NCBI GenBank assembly: GCA_016840945.1
Contig: JAEORJ010000235.1
Location: 1 to 14,403 of the forward strand
Direction of reading: 5' to 3'
Length of the DNA stretch: 14,403 nt
From: Candidatus Gerdarchaeota archaeon
GTDB lineage: Archaea; Asgardarchaeota; Heimdallarchaeia; JABLTI01
The notes beneath the pieces are model-generated. The model did no database searches. It was not told the origin of the DNA and worked only from the letters and a program-made list of their open reading frames with translations. The position numbers were made by a program, and so were the translations under genes. Within the stretch, counting starts at the first letter, position 1; each line of letters starts with the position of its first letter. Of the stretch, positions 1 to 5,866 are shown piece by piece.

Positions 1-60
1 AATTTCATTAATGGATAATTCTGAATTTGAAGCTTTATTTTCTGCACACATAAACTCCAT
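1..60 (-). CDS. possible 5' end of a leftward gene (partial)
   Basis: A reading frame on the minus strand starts with ATG at 60 (a second ATG lies at 51) and stays open for 20 codons to the window edge, beginning MEFMCAENKA. No ribosome binding site is visible upstream. The plus strand also has an open frame from position 2 to a TAA at 77-79. At this base composition neither frame is long enough to trust. The gap of about 180 bases before the next gene fits a divergent promoter region, which slightly favours the minus-strand reading. No family is recognised. Confidence 0.2.
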   Translation of the reverse strand, partial: MEFMCAENKASNSELSINEI

Positions 61-242
61 AATAATTAGATGTAATTAAATAGTTTATTGCAGAATTATT
101 AATAAAATAACAAAAAAATCCTCAAGAGTAAAGGTTATAACCAAAAATCATAAATAAATTCGTGTAGAATGTATTCCAACAAACTTAAAAGTGGAGAAAA
201 CATCTATTGAAAACGTAGAAATATAATTAGGTGATAAAATAA

Positions 243-386
243 ATGCCATTTCAATGTCCAAAGTGCGGGGCTGAAAACGTCAAAGAAGTAGAAGACAAAT
301 CAAAGGTTTTGGGTTATGCAGGTCACAATCCAATTTATGCCAAAGTGAAAGTCTGCAAAGAATGTGGAAATAGATTCCAGGATTAA
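243..386 (+). CDS. small zinc-ribbon protein, 47 aa
   Basis: This short ORF begins MPFQCPKCGAENV and ends CKECGNRFQD. Two CxxC knuckles (C5/C8 and C38/C41) are separated by about 30 residues, the classic layout of a four-cysteine zinc ribbon. The whole protein is essentially that one domain. A ribosome binding site GGTGAT at 230-235 sits 7 bases before the ATG, which supports translation despite the small size. Such single-ribbon proteins are common in archaea and may act as nucleic-acid or protein-interaction modules. The exact role cannot be read from the sequence. It converges on the 61-residue gene on the other strand, with a shared hairpin between them. Confidence 0.8.
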   Translation: MPFQCPKCGAENVKEVEDKSKVLGYAGHNPIYAKVKVCKECGNRFQD

Positions 387-424
387 GATTTTTACAATCA
401 TTGATTTTATTCTACTAATAAGTT

Positions 425-457
425 GATATTAGATTTATAGCTAATATCTAATTTTTC
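425..457. terminator. hairpin between convergent genes
   Basis: GATATTAG (425-432) pairs with CTAATATC (441-448) across an 8-base loop. An alternative pairing of ATTAGAT (428-434) with ATCTAAT (446-452) is also possible. A T-rich run (TTTTTCTTATTTC) follows on the plus strand. Its place just after the zinc-ribbon stop suits a terminator for that gene. Confidence 0.5.
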
Positions 458-486
458 TTATTTCTTTTGTTTAATTTCCTTTTCAA

Positions 487-672
487 TTATTCTTTTATCC
501 AGACAGCTTCTCCATTTTCAACAATTTCAACATTAACAATTGTTGGTGGTTTAGCAGTGATCTTAACCTTGTATTTCATAGCTAATTCATCTAATTTCTC
601 TTTCGTATCTTTCAAAGCTGCATCCATTGCTTCATCAATAAGAAATTGTAACGTATCCATATCAATAGGCAA
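487..672 (-). CDS. uncharacterised acidic protein, 61 aa
   Basis: No known family is recognised. The protein has a predicted amphipathic helix over about residues 5-33 (alternating acidic, Ala/Leu and Lys), followed by strand-like segments (KYKVKITAK, TIVNVEIVE). It looks like a small helix-plus-sheet domain with no membrane segment or cysteines. The start is TTG at 672, chosen because a full GGAGGT site lies 6 bases upstream; the in-frame ATG at 660 would be 18 bases away. The opposite-strand ORF over the same bases lacks a ribosome binding site and reads as a shadow. The gene is divergent from the membrane protein gene starting at 803. Confidence 0.7.
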   Translation of the reverse strand: MPIDMDTLQFLIDEAMDAALKDTKEKLDELAMKYKVKITAKPPTIVNVEIVENGEAVWIKE

Positions 673-678
673 TTAATA

Positions 679-684
679 ACCTCC
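679..684 (-). promoter_or_regulatory. ribosome binding site fixing a TTG start
   Basis: The minus strand reads GGAGGT here, 6 bases before the TTG at 672. This matches the core of the archaeal anti-Shine-Dalgarno complement GGAGGTGAT and selects TTG over the later ATG. Confidence 0.75.
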
Positions 685-715
685 ACATTCTTTTGAAAGC
701 AATTCATTACTTATA

Positions 716-755
716 TTTTTCCAATATAAATGATAAATAACTTTTTTTGGAAAAA
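716..755. repeat. 9-bp inverted repeat in divergent promoter region
   Basis: TTTTTCCAA (716-724) and TTGGAAAAA (747-755) are perfect reverse complements separated by 22 bases. They lie between the divergent genes starting at 672(-) and 803(+), flanking AT-rich, TATA-like sequence. This could be an operator or a paired half-site. The AT-rich background makes chance possible. Confidence 0.4.
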
Positions 756-802
756 ATTCAAATTAAATATTATTGTAATTATTTTATTAAATGTGATTAT
801 AA

Positions 803-1342
803 ATGACGAATTATTCAAAGGTTGCATTACAAACAGCAATATCTACATTTGTTGGTATAGCTGTTTCACTTTTCTTAGTATTTTTTGCATATGATCACCC
901 AGCAACTTTTTGGGTATTATTAATTCTAATTTGGGGAATAATTTCGTTAGTATTGGGTTTATTTGCGGAATCATATATTGATGGTGTTTTTATTGGATTG
1001 TTTCAAAGCATTTATACTTCTTTTATAACATTCCTGGCATTATTGTTGATCAGAAATTTTTCTGAAATATTGATACAAGTTTTGAATTTTCTAGAAAATG
1101 CTGTAATAAATAATGCTACAGTGCTTATTCAATCTTTAATATTAACAATAATTTTCTTCCTAATTTTCATTACAATTACCATTTGCTTAGCTGTTTTTGG
1201 TTTCTTTATTAAGACAAGATTTGTTGGTATAACTAACCCTCCTTCTCCTGATGAAATCGAAGAGAAATATTACAAAAAATATGTCACACCAAAAGATAAA
1301 GGACGATACAAGAAACAAATCTTTGATGATGATAATACCTAA
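803..1342 (+). CDS. four-helix membrane protein, 179 aa
   Basis: No family is recognised. Hydrophobic stretches at about residues 8-30, 35-54, 60-83 and 110-135 give four likely membrane helices, with an amphipathic segment near 85-100. A charged cytoplasmic-type tail follows (about 139-179), rich in Lys, Tyr and Asp and ending FDDDNT. GTGAT at 793-797 lies 5 bases before the ATG and supports the start. The next membrane protein gene follows in the same direction, and a terminator closes the pair, so they are probably co-transcribed. Transport or membrane-organising roles are both possible; nothing in the sequence decides. Confidence 0.75.
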   Translation: MTNYSKVALQTAISTFVGIAVSLFLVFFAYDHPATFWVLLILIWGIISLVLGLFAESYIDGVFIGLFQSIYTSFITFLALLLIRNFSEILIQVLNFLENAVINNATVLIQSLILTIIFFLIFITITICLAVFGFFIKTRFVGITNPPSPDEIEEKYYKKYVTPKDKGRYKKQIFDDDNT

Positions 1343-1390
1343 TAGTAAATGTTTATTATAATAAGAGCTTTAAATAACAACACTATTAAA

Positions 1391-1398
1391 AGGTTGAT
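1391..1398 (+). promoter_or_regulatory. ribosome binding site fixing an internal ATG
   Basis: AGGTTGAT resembles the AGGTGAT consensus and lies 7 bases before the ATG at 1406. The upstream in-frame ATG at 1349 has no such site. Confidence 0.6.
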
Positions 1399-1405
1399 TG
1401 AAACT

Positions 1406-1912
1406 ATGGCCAAAGGAAGAGTATTATTAGGAGCGTTCCTTGGTGGATTAATTGGTACAGCATTAGTTATTTTGACTGTTTTTCTAACATCAACTTATTC
1501 CACAATAGGATGGCTGCCATTTCCATTAGTATTTGTAAGCTGGTTATTAGGTGGATTTTTCGCTGGTATCATTGCAGGTGGTCCAGGCCGAGGTGCTGGT
1601 GCAGGTGCTTTAACAGCAATTTTTAATTTTATAATCAGTGCAATCGGTATGGTTCTAATAGTTGTGGTGGCAGGAGTAGGAATTACTTCTGTTATATTTG
1701 AAATTCTTACACTAGGATTATTTGATCCAACAACAATACCACCTGAATTAATAGCTATGTTAATAGGAATAGCCTTATTGGTAGCTTTTATACTATCTTT
1801 AATTTCAGCTGTGCTGAATGCAATAACAGGTTTGATAGGCGGAGCAATAAGAAATCCAAACCGAAAGAAAAAGGATGCCTATCAAGATTATCCAGCTGAT
1901 AATCTTCGGTAA
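1406..1912 (+). CDS. glycine-rich four-helix membrane protein, 168 aa
   Basis: From the ATG at 1406 the protein begins MAKGRVLLGAFLGGLIG, a short basic N-terminus leading straight into a membrane helix. The frame is open to an ATG at 1349, but that would add 19 residues without a ribosome binding site. Likely membrane helices span about residues 5-28, 37-58, 66-93 and 114-147. Glycine and small residues are concentrated in the helices (GGFFAGIIAGG, GRGAGAGA, GLIGGAI), a pattern linked to tight helix packing. The C-terminus is basic and then acidic. It resembles small Gly-rich archaeal membrane proteins of unknown function, and I cannot assign a role. It lies 63 bases after the previous membrane protein gene and is followed by a strong terminator. 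Confidence 0.75.
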   Translation: MAKGRVLLGAFLGGLIGTALVILTVFLTSTYSTIGWLPFPLVFVSWLLGGFFAGIIAGGPGRGAGAGALTAIFNFIISAIGMVLIVVVAGVGITSVIFEILTLGLFDPTTIPPELIAMLIGIALLVAFILSLISAVLNAITGLIGGAIRNPNRKKKDAYQDYPADNLR

Positions 1913-1921
1913 ATTCATGAG

Positions 1922-1956
1922 ATTATTTTGAGCTTAGAGCTCAAAATAATTTTTTT
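1922..1956 (+). terminator. strong hairpin plus T-run terminator
   Basis: A perfect stem pairs ATTATTTTGAGCT (1922-1934) with AGCTCAAAATAAT (1938-1950) around a 3-base loop. A T-run continues to 1956. It lies just after the stop at 1912 and closes the two-gene membrane protein unit. Confidence 0.8.
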
Positions 1957-1998
1957 AATCATTTTTTATAAGCATATTTTAATATCTATTTTCGCATA

Positions 1999-2006
1999 AT
2001 TTATAA
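1999..2006 (+). promoter_or_regulatory. candidate TATA box of the Lrp/AsnC gene
   Basis: An AT-rich box reading ATTTATAA lies about 40 bases before the ATG at 2045. That places a predicted transcription start near 2028-2030, just ahead of the GTTGAT ribosome binding site (2031-2036). Another TATA-like stretch (TTATAA) lies near 1966. Confidence 0.4.
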
Positions 2007-2018
2007 CGAAAATCGTTA
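2004..2018. promoter_or_regulatory. 15-bp palindromic operator candidate
   Basis: TAACGA-AAA-TCGTTA is a perfect inverted repeat with 6-bp arms and a 3-base spacer. It overlaps the downstream edge of the candidate TATA box and lies 26 bases before the start codon of an Lrp/AsnC gene. Members of that family often bind 15-bp palindromes and repress their own genes. Autoregulation is inferred from position and symmetry. Confidence 0.5.
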
Positions 2019-2044
2019 AAATAAAATGAAGTTGATTTTAACCA

Positions 2045-2470
2045 ATGTTAGATAGTATAGATAAGAAAATTTTAGATATATTAATGGAAGATTCGAGAAC
2101 AACTAACGTAATAATAGCTAAAAAAATTAAACGTAGCGAATCAACAGTACGTCAAAGAATAACCAAATTGATGGATCAAGGAATAATCAAGAAATTTTCT
2201 ATTATCATTAATCCAACTTTTTTTGGTTATAATACTATAGCTTTTGTTGGTATTAATACCAATCCAGGAAAATTGCTTAAGGTTATAAAATCACTCAAGA
2301 AGATTGATAATATTGTATCAGTCTCAACAACTACTGGTGATTATATGATTCTCTGTGAGATTTGGTCTGAAGACGGAGTCCATTTATCAAACATTGTAGA
2401 AAAAATCGAAGATATCGATGGGGTTCTAGAGGTTCTACCTTCAATAATTCAAGAACGTCATAAAGATTAG
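2045..2470 (+). CDS. Lrp/AsnC-family transcriptional regulator
   Basis: This is a DNA-binding regulator of the feast/famine family. The N-terminal winged helix-turn-helix spans about residues 1-60, with the start MLDSIDKKILDIL and a recognition helix around SESTVRQRITKL. The C-terminal RAM effector-binding and dimerisation domain spans about 64-137 and includes the TTGDYMILCE segment (96-105), where the family usually has TGxyD. The length of 141 residues is usual for the family. These proteins form dimers to octamers and commonly sense amino acids; the ligand here cannot be told. A perfect palindrome in the promoter suggests autoregulation. The gene converges on the Arf-like GTPase gene with a 17-base gap. 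Confidence 0.93.
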   Translation: MLDSIDKKILDILMEDSRTTNVIIAKKIKRSESTVRQRITKLMDQGIIKKFSIIINPTFFGYNTIAFVGINTNPGKLLKVIKSLKKIDNIVSVSTTTGDYMILCEIWSEDGVHLSNIVEKIEDIDGVLEVLPSIIQERHKD

Positions 2471-2487
2471 GGAAGAATAGAAAAACA

Positions 2488-3447
2488 TTAGTTCTCAGTA
2501 AAGACATCTAATGGGTAATGTTTTTCTAATAATTCTTTTACGCTTACAGTTTCATCATTATTGATTTTACTTGCGATATTTTTATGTAAATTCTTAATTA
2601 TTTGAACTCCTCTTGCTGAGGGTTCATTTTCACCAATGATAATCCCAACTGCATATTTATCCTTTTTAGATATAATGAGCTGACTATCTGTGGCAGCTAA
2701 TAGTGTTTCAGCTGATTCATAGGGTTCCATTTGTCTTAAGAAACGCTTTAGTTCTTCGCCCCCTCTTTTGAATAAATCAACAAATTTGGCTTGAGTTTTT
2801 GGTTTACCAAATATAACAGTTTCAACTTCTATGCCATCAGATGTATAAAGATAGCTGCCTATAATCTTCACATTTACTTTTGGTAAATTCTGGTCTAAAG
2901 ATAACTCATTTGTTAACCAATCCCAGCTCTCATATAAATGTACACCAGTTAGTGCAGAACATCGGGCAAAATTATATTTCCTTTGAACACGACTTAACCT
3001 TCCAAAATCAATTACTTTTAGCACTTCGTCAGAGCTTGCGGCATCTTCTAAATCAATTTTATTTGATAGAAACAAAAGTGGGGCATTTTCATTATAACCT
3101 AAAGCATTATTAAATTCTTTAGCTGCAAGATCGAATCGTTTTTTATCAGATGAATCTAAAACGAAAACCAAACCATCAGCGCTTTTAACAAATTTTTCCC
3201 AGAGATTTTCTCGAATGGGTGACTGCCCACCTAAATCGTACACAACAAATTCTAAAGTGCGATATTTATAGATTTCAATATTGATACCAAATGTAGGTCT
3301 CGATATAGTAAATTCAGATTTTAGTAAACGGTTAACAATAGTTGTCTTACCAGCACCATCTAAACCTACAATAGCAACAGTTTTTCTTTCTGTACCTTCT
3401 CCACTCTCTTTGTCCCTTGATTTAGTTAATTTTTTGAATAAAGACAT
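2488..3447 (-). CDS. Arf-family small GTPase with C-terminal extension
   Basis: Residues 22-185 form a complete Arf-type G domain. Visible motifs are the P-loop GLDGAGKT (28-35), switch I RPTFGINIE with T52, DLGGQ with Q75 at the catalytic Gln position, NKID (129-132), and CSALTG (163-168) followed by YESWDWLTNEL, very close to the end of Arf/Sar domains. The N-terminus is MSLFKKLTKSRDK: there is no Gly at position 2, so Arf-type myristoylation is not expected, though the basic-hydrophobic stretch might touch membrane. Residues 190-319 are an added domain with an apparent strand-strand-helix-strand-strand-helix order, including GSYLYTSDGIEVE and KYAVGIIIGENEP. This suggests a longin/roadblock-like (profilin-type) fold. 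Typical Arf proteins are about 180 residues. GGTT lies 8 bases before the ATG. Abundant Arf-like GTPases are an Asgard hallmark. Confidence 0.9.
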   Translation of the reverse strand: MSLFKKLTKSRDKESGEGTERKTVAIVGLDGAGKTTIVNRLLKSEFTISRPTFGINIEIYKYRTLEFVVYDLGGQSPIRENLWEKFVKSADGLVFVLDSSDKKRFDLAAKEFNNALGYNENAPLLFLSNKIDLEDAASSDEVLKVIDFGRLSRVQRKYNFARCSALTGVHLYESWDWLTNELSLDQNLPKVNVKIIGSYLYTSDGIEVETVIFGKPKTQAKFVDLFKRGGEELKRFLRQMEPYESAETLLAATDSQLIISKKDKYAVGIIIGENEPSARGVQIIKNLHKNIASKINNDETVSVKELLEKHYPLDVFTEN

Positions 3448-3702
3448 CTTATATTAACCTTTTATATTCTATAACTAGTTAGTTACCTAATTCTAAAACT
3501 AAACTTACTTCTCCATTGACTAATCAAAAAACGATTGCATCTGTTAAAAGTCTTACTCAATAGGTATAATTTATAAAAATCCTATTATTTTGCTTTAAAG
3601 TATATTTTGATAATTTATTTTCTTAAAAAATTGATAAGTATTTAGAAATAGAATTAGTTATAAGTTAGGAATACTTTCAAAATGTAAATAGTTGTTATAA
3701 TT

Positions 3703-3706
3703 GGTG
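3703..3706 (+). promoter_or_regulatory. ribosome binding site of the ABC operon
   Basis: GGTG lies 6 bases before the ATG at 3713. This favours that ATG over the in-frame TTG at 3701, which would place the motif inside the coding region. Confidence 0.5.
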
Positions 3707-3712
3707 CACCCT

Positions 3713-4654
3713 ATGAGTCAAGATTATATCATTAAAACTGATAATTTAGAGAGAATCTATGGCTCAGAGGAAAATGTAATAAAAATTACTTTGAATGTTA
3801 AGAAGGGTGAAATTTTCGTTCTTCTTGGCCCCGATGGCTCTGGTAAAACAACATTTTTTGATATGTTACTAGGTTTGAGTAAACCGAATGAAGGCGAAGC
3901 AAGTATACTAGGGTATAATATAAAAAATAAACTAGAATTAAGGGAAATTAAAAAAGTTGTAGGCGTTTTACCCCAAGAATTCAACACCCATGAAAATTTA
4001 ACTGTTAAAGAGAATTTATTGTTCTGGGGAAAAATGTATGATAAAATGGTTAATTTAAATGAATTGTTGGAATTTACCAAATTAACTGAAAAGGAATATG
4101 TAAGATATAAAAAACTAACTCCAGGAACTAAAAGGCGTGTGGGATTAGCTACAGCTTTAGTAAATAATCCTCAAATTATCTTTTTAGATGAACCTACTTC
4201 AGGTTTGGACCAATATGCAAAACGAGAAGTGTGGGATATAATTAAAGCACTAAAAAAAGAAGGAAAAACAGTTTTTATCACCACGAACCAAGCTATTGAA
4301 TCTCAAAAAGTTGCTGATCGTGTAGCTATTATCCATAAAGGTATTATCAAAGATATTGGTACTCCTCAAGAATTAATAAGCCGCTATGGCACTGGTAACA
4401 AATTTATCATTCGTTGCCCAATCGATATTGTAAAACAAAAAGCAATTGAGATTTTGCAAGAACAATATCCTTTTTCACAAAAAGACGATGATATAATAAT
4501 CTCAAGTGAAGATGCTACGCTATTAGAGATTTTAGAAAAGCTAGAAAAATATGATATAAAATATTCTGACATAATAACTCAACGTCCAACACTTAATGAT
4601 GTTTTTATAACGTTAACTGGAGAAGTATTAGAAACAGATAGTTATGAAGATTAA
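3713..4654 (+). CDS. ABC-2 transporter ATP-binding protein with degenerate motifs
   Basis: This is the ATPase of an ABC exporter encoded with the two permeases that follow. The protein is 313 residues from the ATG at 3713. Walker A GPDGSGKTT spans residues 39-47, the Q-loop follows (LPQEF), and Walker B FLDEP has D159 and E160. The C-terminal part after about residue 215 resembles the extra domain of DrrA/CcmA-like ABC-2 ATPases. Two motifs are unusual. The signature is LTPGTKRR (135-142) instead of LSGGxxRR, and the H-loop reads TTNQ with N192 where TTH is normal. The catalytic Glu is kept, so ATP hydrolysis is probably possible but altered. The substrate is unknown. The next gene starts 18 bases after the stop. 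Confidence 0.92.
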   Translation: MSQDYIIKTDNLERIYGSEENVIKITLNVKKGEIFVLLGPDGSGKTTFFDMLLGLSKPNEGEASILGYNIKNKLELREIKKVVGVLPQEFNTHENLTVKENLLFWGKMYDKMVNLNELLEFTKLTEKEYVRYKKLTPGTKRRVGLATALVNNPQIIFLDEPTSGLDQYAKREVWDIIKALKKEGKTVFITTNQAIESQKVADRVAIIHKGIIKDIGTPQELISRYGTGNKFIIRCPIDIVKQKAIEILQEQYPFSQKDDDIIISSEDATLLEILEKLEKYDIKYSDIITQRPTLNDVFITLTGEVLETDSYED

Positions 4655-4672
4655 GCGGTGGTTTAAACTTCG

Positions 4673-5854
4673 ATGGCTCTTGAAGAGAATGATTTAGAAA
4701 TAAATAAATCGGAAAAGAAAGAGAAAGGTAAATTTAAGTCTCTTATAATAGCTATCGGATTCAGTTTAAGGAGAATATTTAATCAAATAGGGGCAATCAA
4801 TATACGTTATTTTAGATCACCAACATCCATTTTTTGGTCAATAATATACCCAATAATATTACTATTACTATTTGGAGCAATTTTTGGCCGTTCAGTTGAT
4901 ATGAATTATAATCTTGAAGTATTAGATTTAGATGATAGCTCGCAATCTGATAACTTTATTACTAATTTATCTAATCACACATCATTAACGATAACAAAAA
5001 TTGAAGAAGTTATTTCAGATCCTGAAAGCTGGTTAAGAGATAATAATAAAATAATTCTACTTATAATCCCAAATGATTGGGGGATTTACCAAAATACATC
5101 TAATCCTTATAATCTGACAGTAATATATGACCCTTCATCAACAACAGCTAAAGCAATAATTCAAATAATTGAAGAGGAAATTACCAATCTAAACTTTCGT
5201 TTACAAGAAATTGAAGCTGTATTTGGTATTGAAATTGAAAATTATTATGTTAATGATCTTAATTTCATTGATTCATTAGTACCAGGGATTGTTATGATAA
5301 CAGTCTCTACTATTGCCTTATTCACAGGACTAAATTATGATTTAGAGGAAAAGAGATCTGGCATTCTTCAAAAATTGGCTACTACGCCAGCTTTTAAATT
5401 TGAATGGATTTTTGCTAAACAATTATGGCTAATTATTATAACATTAATTGCTAGTACAATAACTATATTATTTTCACTGATTTTTAATTTTAATATTTTA
5501 AGTCTCCAACCAATGACCTATCTTTTTATCATTTTAGGTTCCTTAACTTTCAGTGGAATAGCGATGATACTTGTAAGATTAATTAATAATGCTGAAGGAG
5601 TAGTTTTTGCTGCATTAATAATAACAATACCACAAATTTTACTTAGTGGCGCTTTAATTCCGCTAGATACTTTCCCGCAATTCCTTCAATATTTTGCTCG
5701 AGTATTCCCAATTTATTACCTTATTGAAGGGATACGAAATTTAATGCTTGGAGCTCCTCAACAACAATTCTGGCTGAATTTTGGAATATCGTTTGTAGTA
5801 GCAATTAGCACTTTTACAATTGGAATATTATTAACTAATTTGAGGAAAAACTGA
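4673..5854 (+). CDS. ABC-2 type permease, first of a pair
   Basis: This is a membrane subunit of the ABC exporter, 393 residues long. A charged N-terminal tail (1-50) leads to an amphipathic segment with RYFRSP and then TM1 (about 53-72, ending LLLLFGAIFG). A large extracytoplasmic domain (about 73-205) follows, then five more helices clustered in the C-terminal half. This is the standard ABC-2 layout. The loop after TM2 carries the LATTP motif shared with the next gene. The external domain holds four N-glycosylation sequons (N98, N101, N141, N147). GGTGGTTT at 4657-4664 serves as the ribosome binding site. The stop at 5852-5854 lies 12 bases before the next start, so translation is closely linked. 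Confidence 0.9.
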   Translation: MALEENDLEINKSEKKEKGKFKSLIIAIGFSLRRIFNQIGAINIRYFRSPTSIFWSIIYPIILLLLFGAIFGRSVDMNYNLEVLDLDDSSQSDNFITNLSNHTSLTITKIEEVISDPESWLRDNNKIILLIIPNDWGIYQNTSNPYNLTVIYDPSSTTAKAIIQIIEEEITNLNFRLQEIEAVFGIEIENYYVNDLNFIDSLVPGIVMITVSTIALFTGLNYDLEEKRSGILQKLATTPAFKFEWIFAKQLWLIIITLIASTITILFSLIFNFNILSLQPMTYLFIILGSLTFSGIAMILVRLINNAEGVVFAALIITIPQILLSGALIPLDTFPQFLQYFARVFPIYYLIEGIRNLMLGAPQQQFWLNFGISFVVAISTFTIGILLTNLRKN

Positions 5855-5861
5855 GGAGGAT
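5855..5861 (+). promoter_or_regulatory. ribosome binding site fixing a TTG start
   Basis: GGAGGAT directly follows the TGA stop of the first permease and lies 5 bases before the TTG at 5867. No nearby ATG is in frame, so TTG is the start of the second permease. Confidence 0.8.
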
Positions 5862-5866
5862 AAAAA

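Noticed and set aside
2..79. Plus-strand open frame from the left edge to a TAA
   Set aside because: Only 25 codons, with no recognisable motif. It competes with an equally weak minus-strand frame, so I list only the latter at low confidence.
467..676. 69-residue plus-strand ORF with hydrophobic content
   Set aside because: It is antisense to the 61-residue gene, which has a strong GGAGGT site at the right distance. The plus-strand frame has no ribosome binding site and reads as a shadow.
2880..3113. 77-residue plus-strand ORF inside the GTPase gene
   Set aside because: It lies entirely antisense to a clear Arf-family coding region and has no recognisable domain.
3448..3700. Intergenic region of about 250 bases searched for RNA genes or operators
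   Set aside because: It holds AT-rich divergent promoter sequence with a few short repeats of TAACTA/TAGTTA that are expected by chance. No cloverleaf, long hairpin or ORF with a ribosome binding site was found.
3757..4080. 107-residue minus-strand ORF opposite the ABC ATPase
   Set aside because: It covers the Walker A and Q-loop coding region on the other strand; the composition is that of a reverse-complement shadow.
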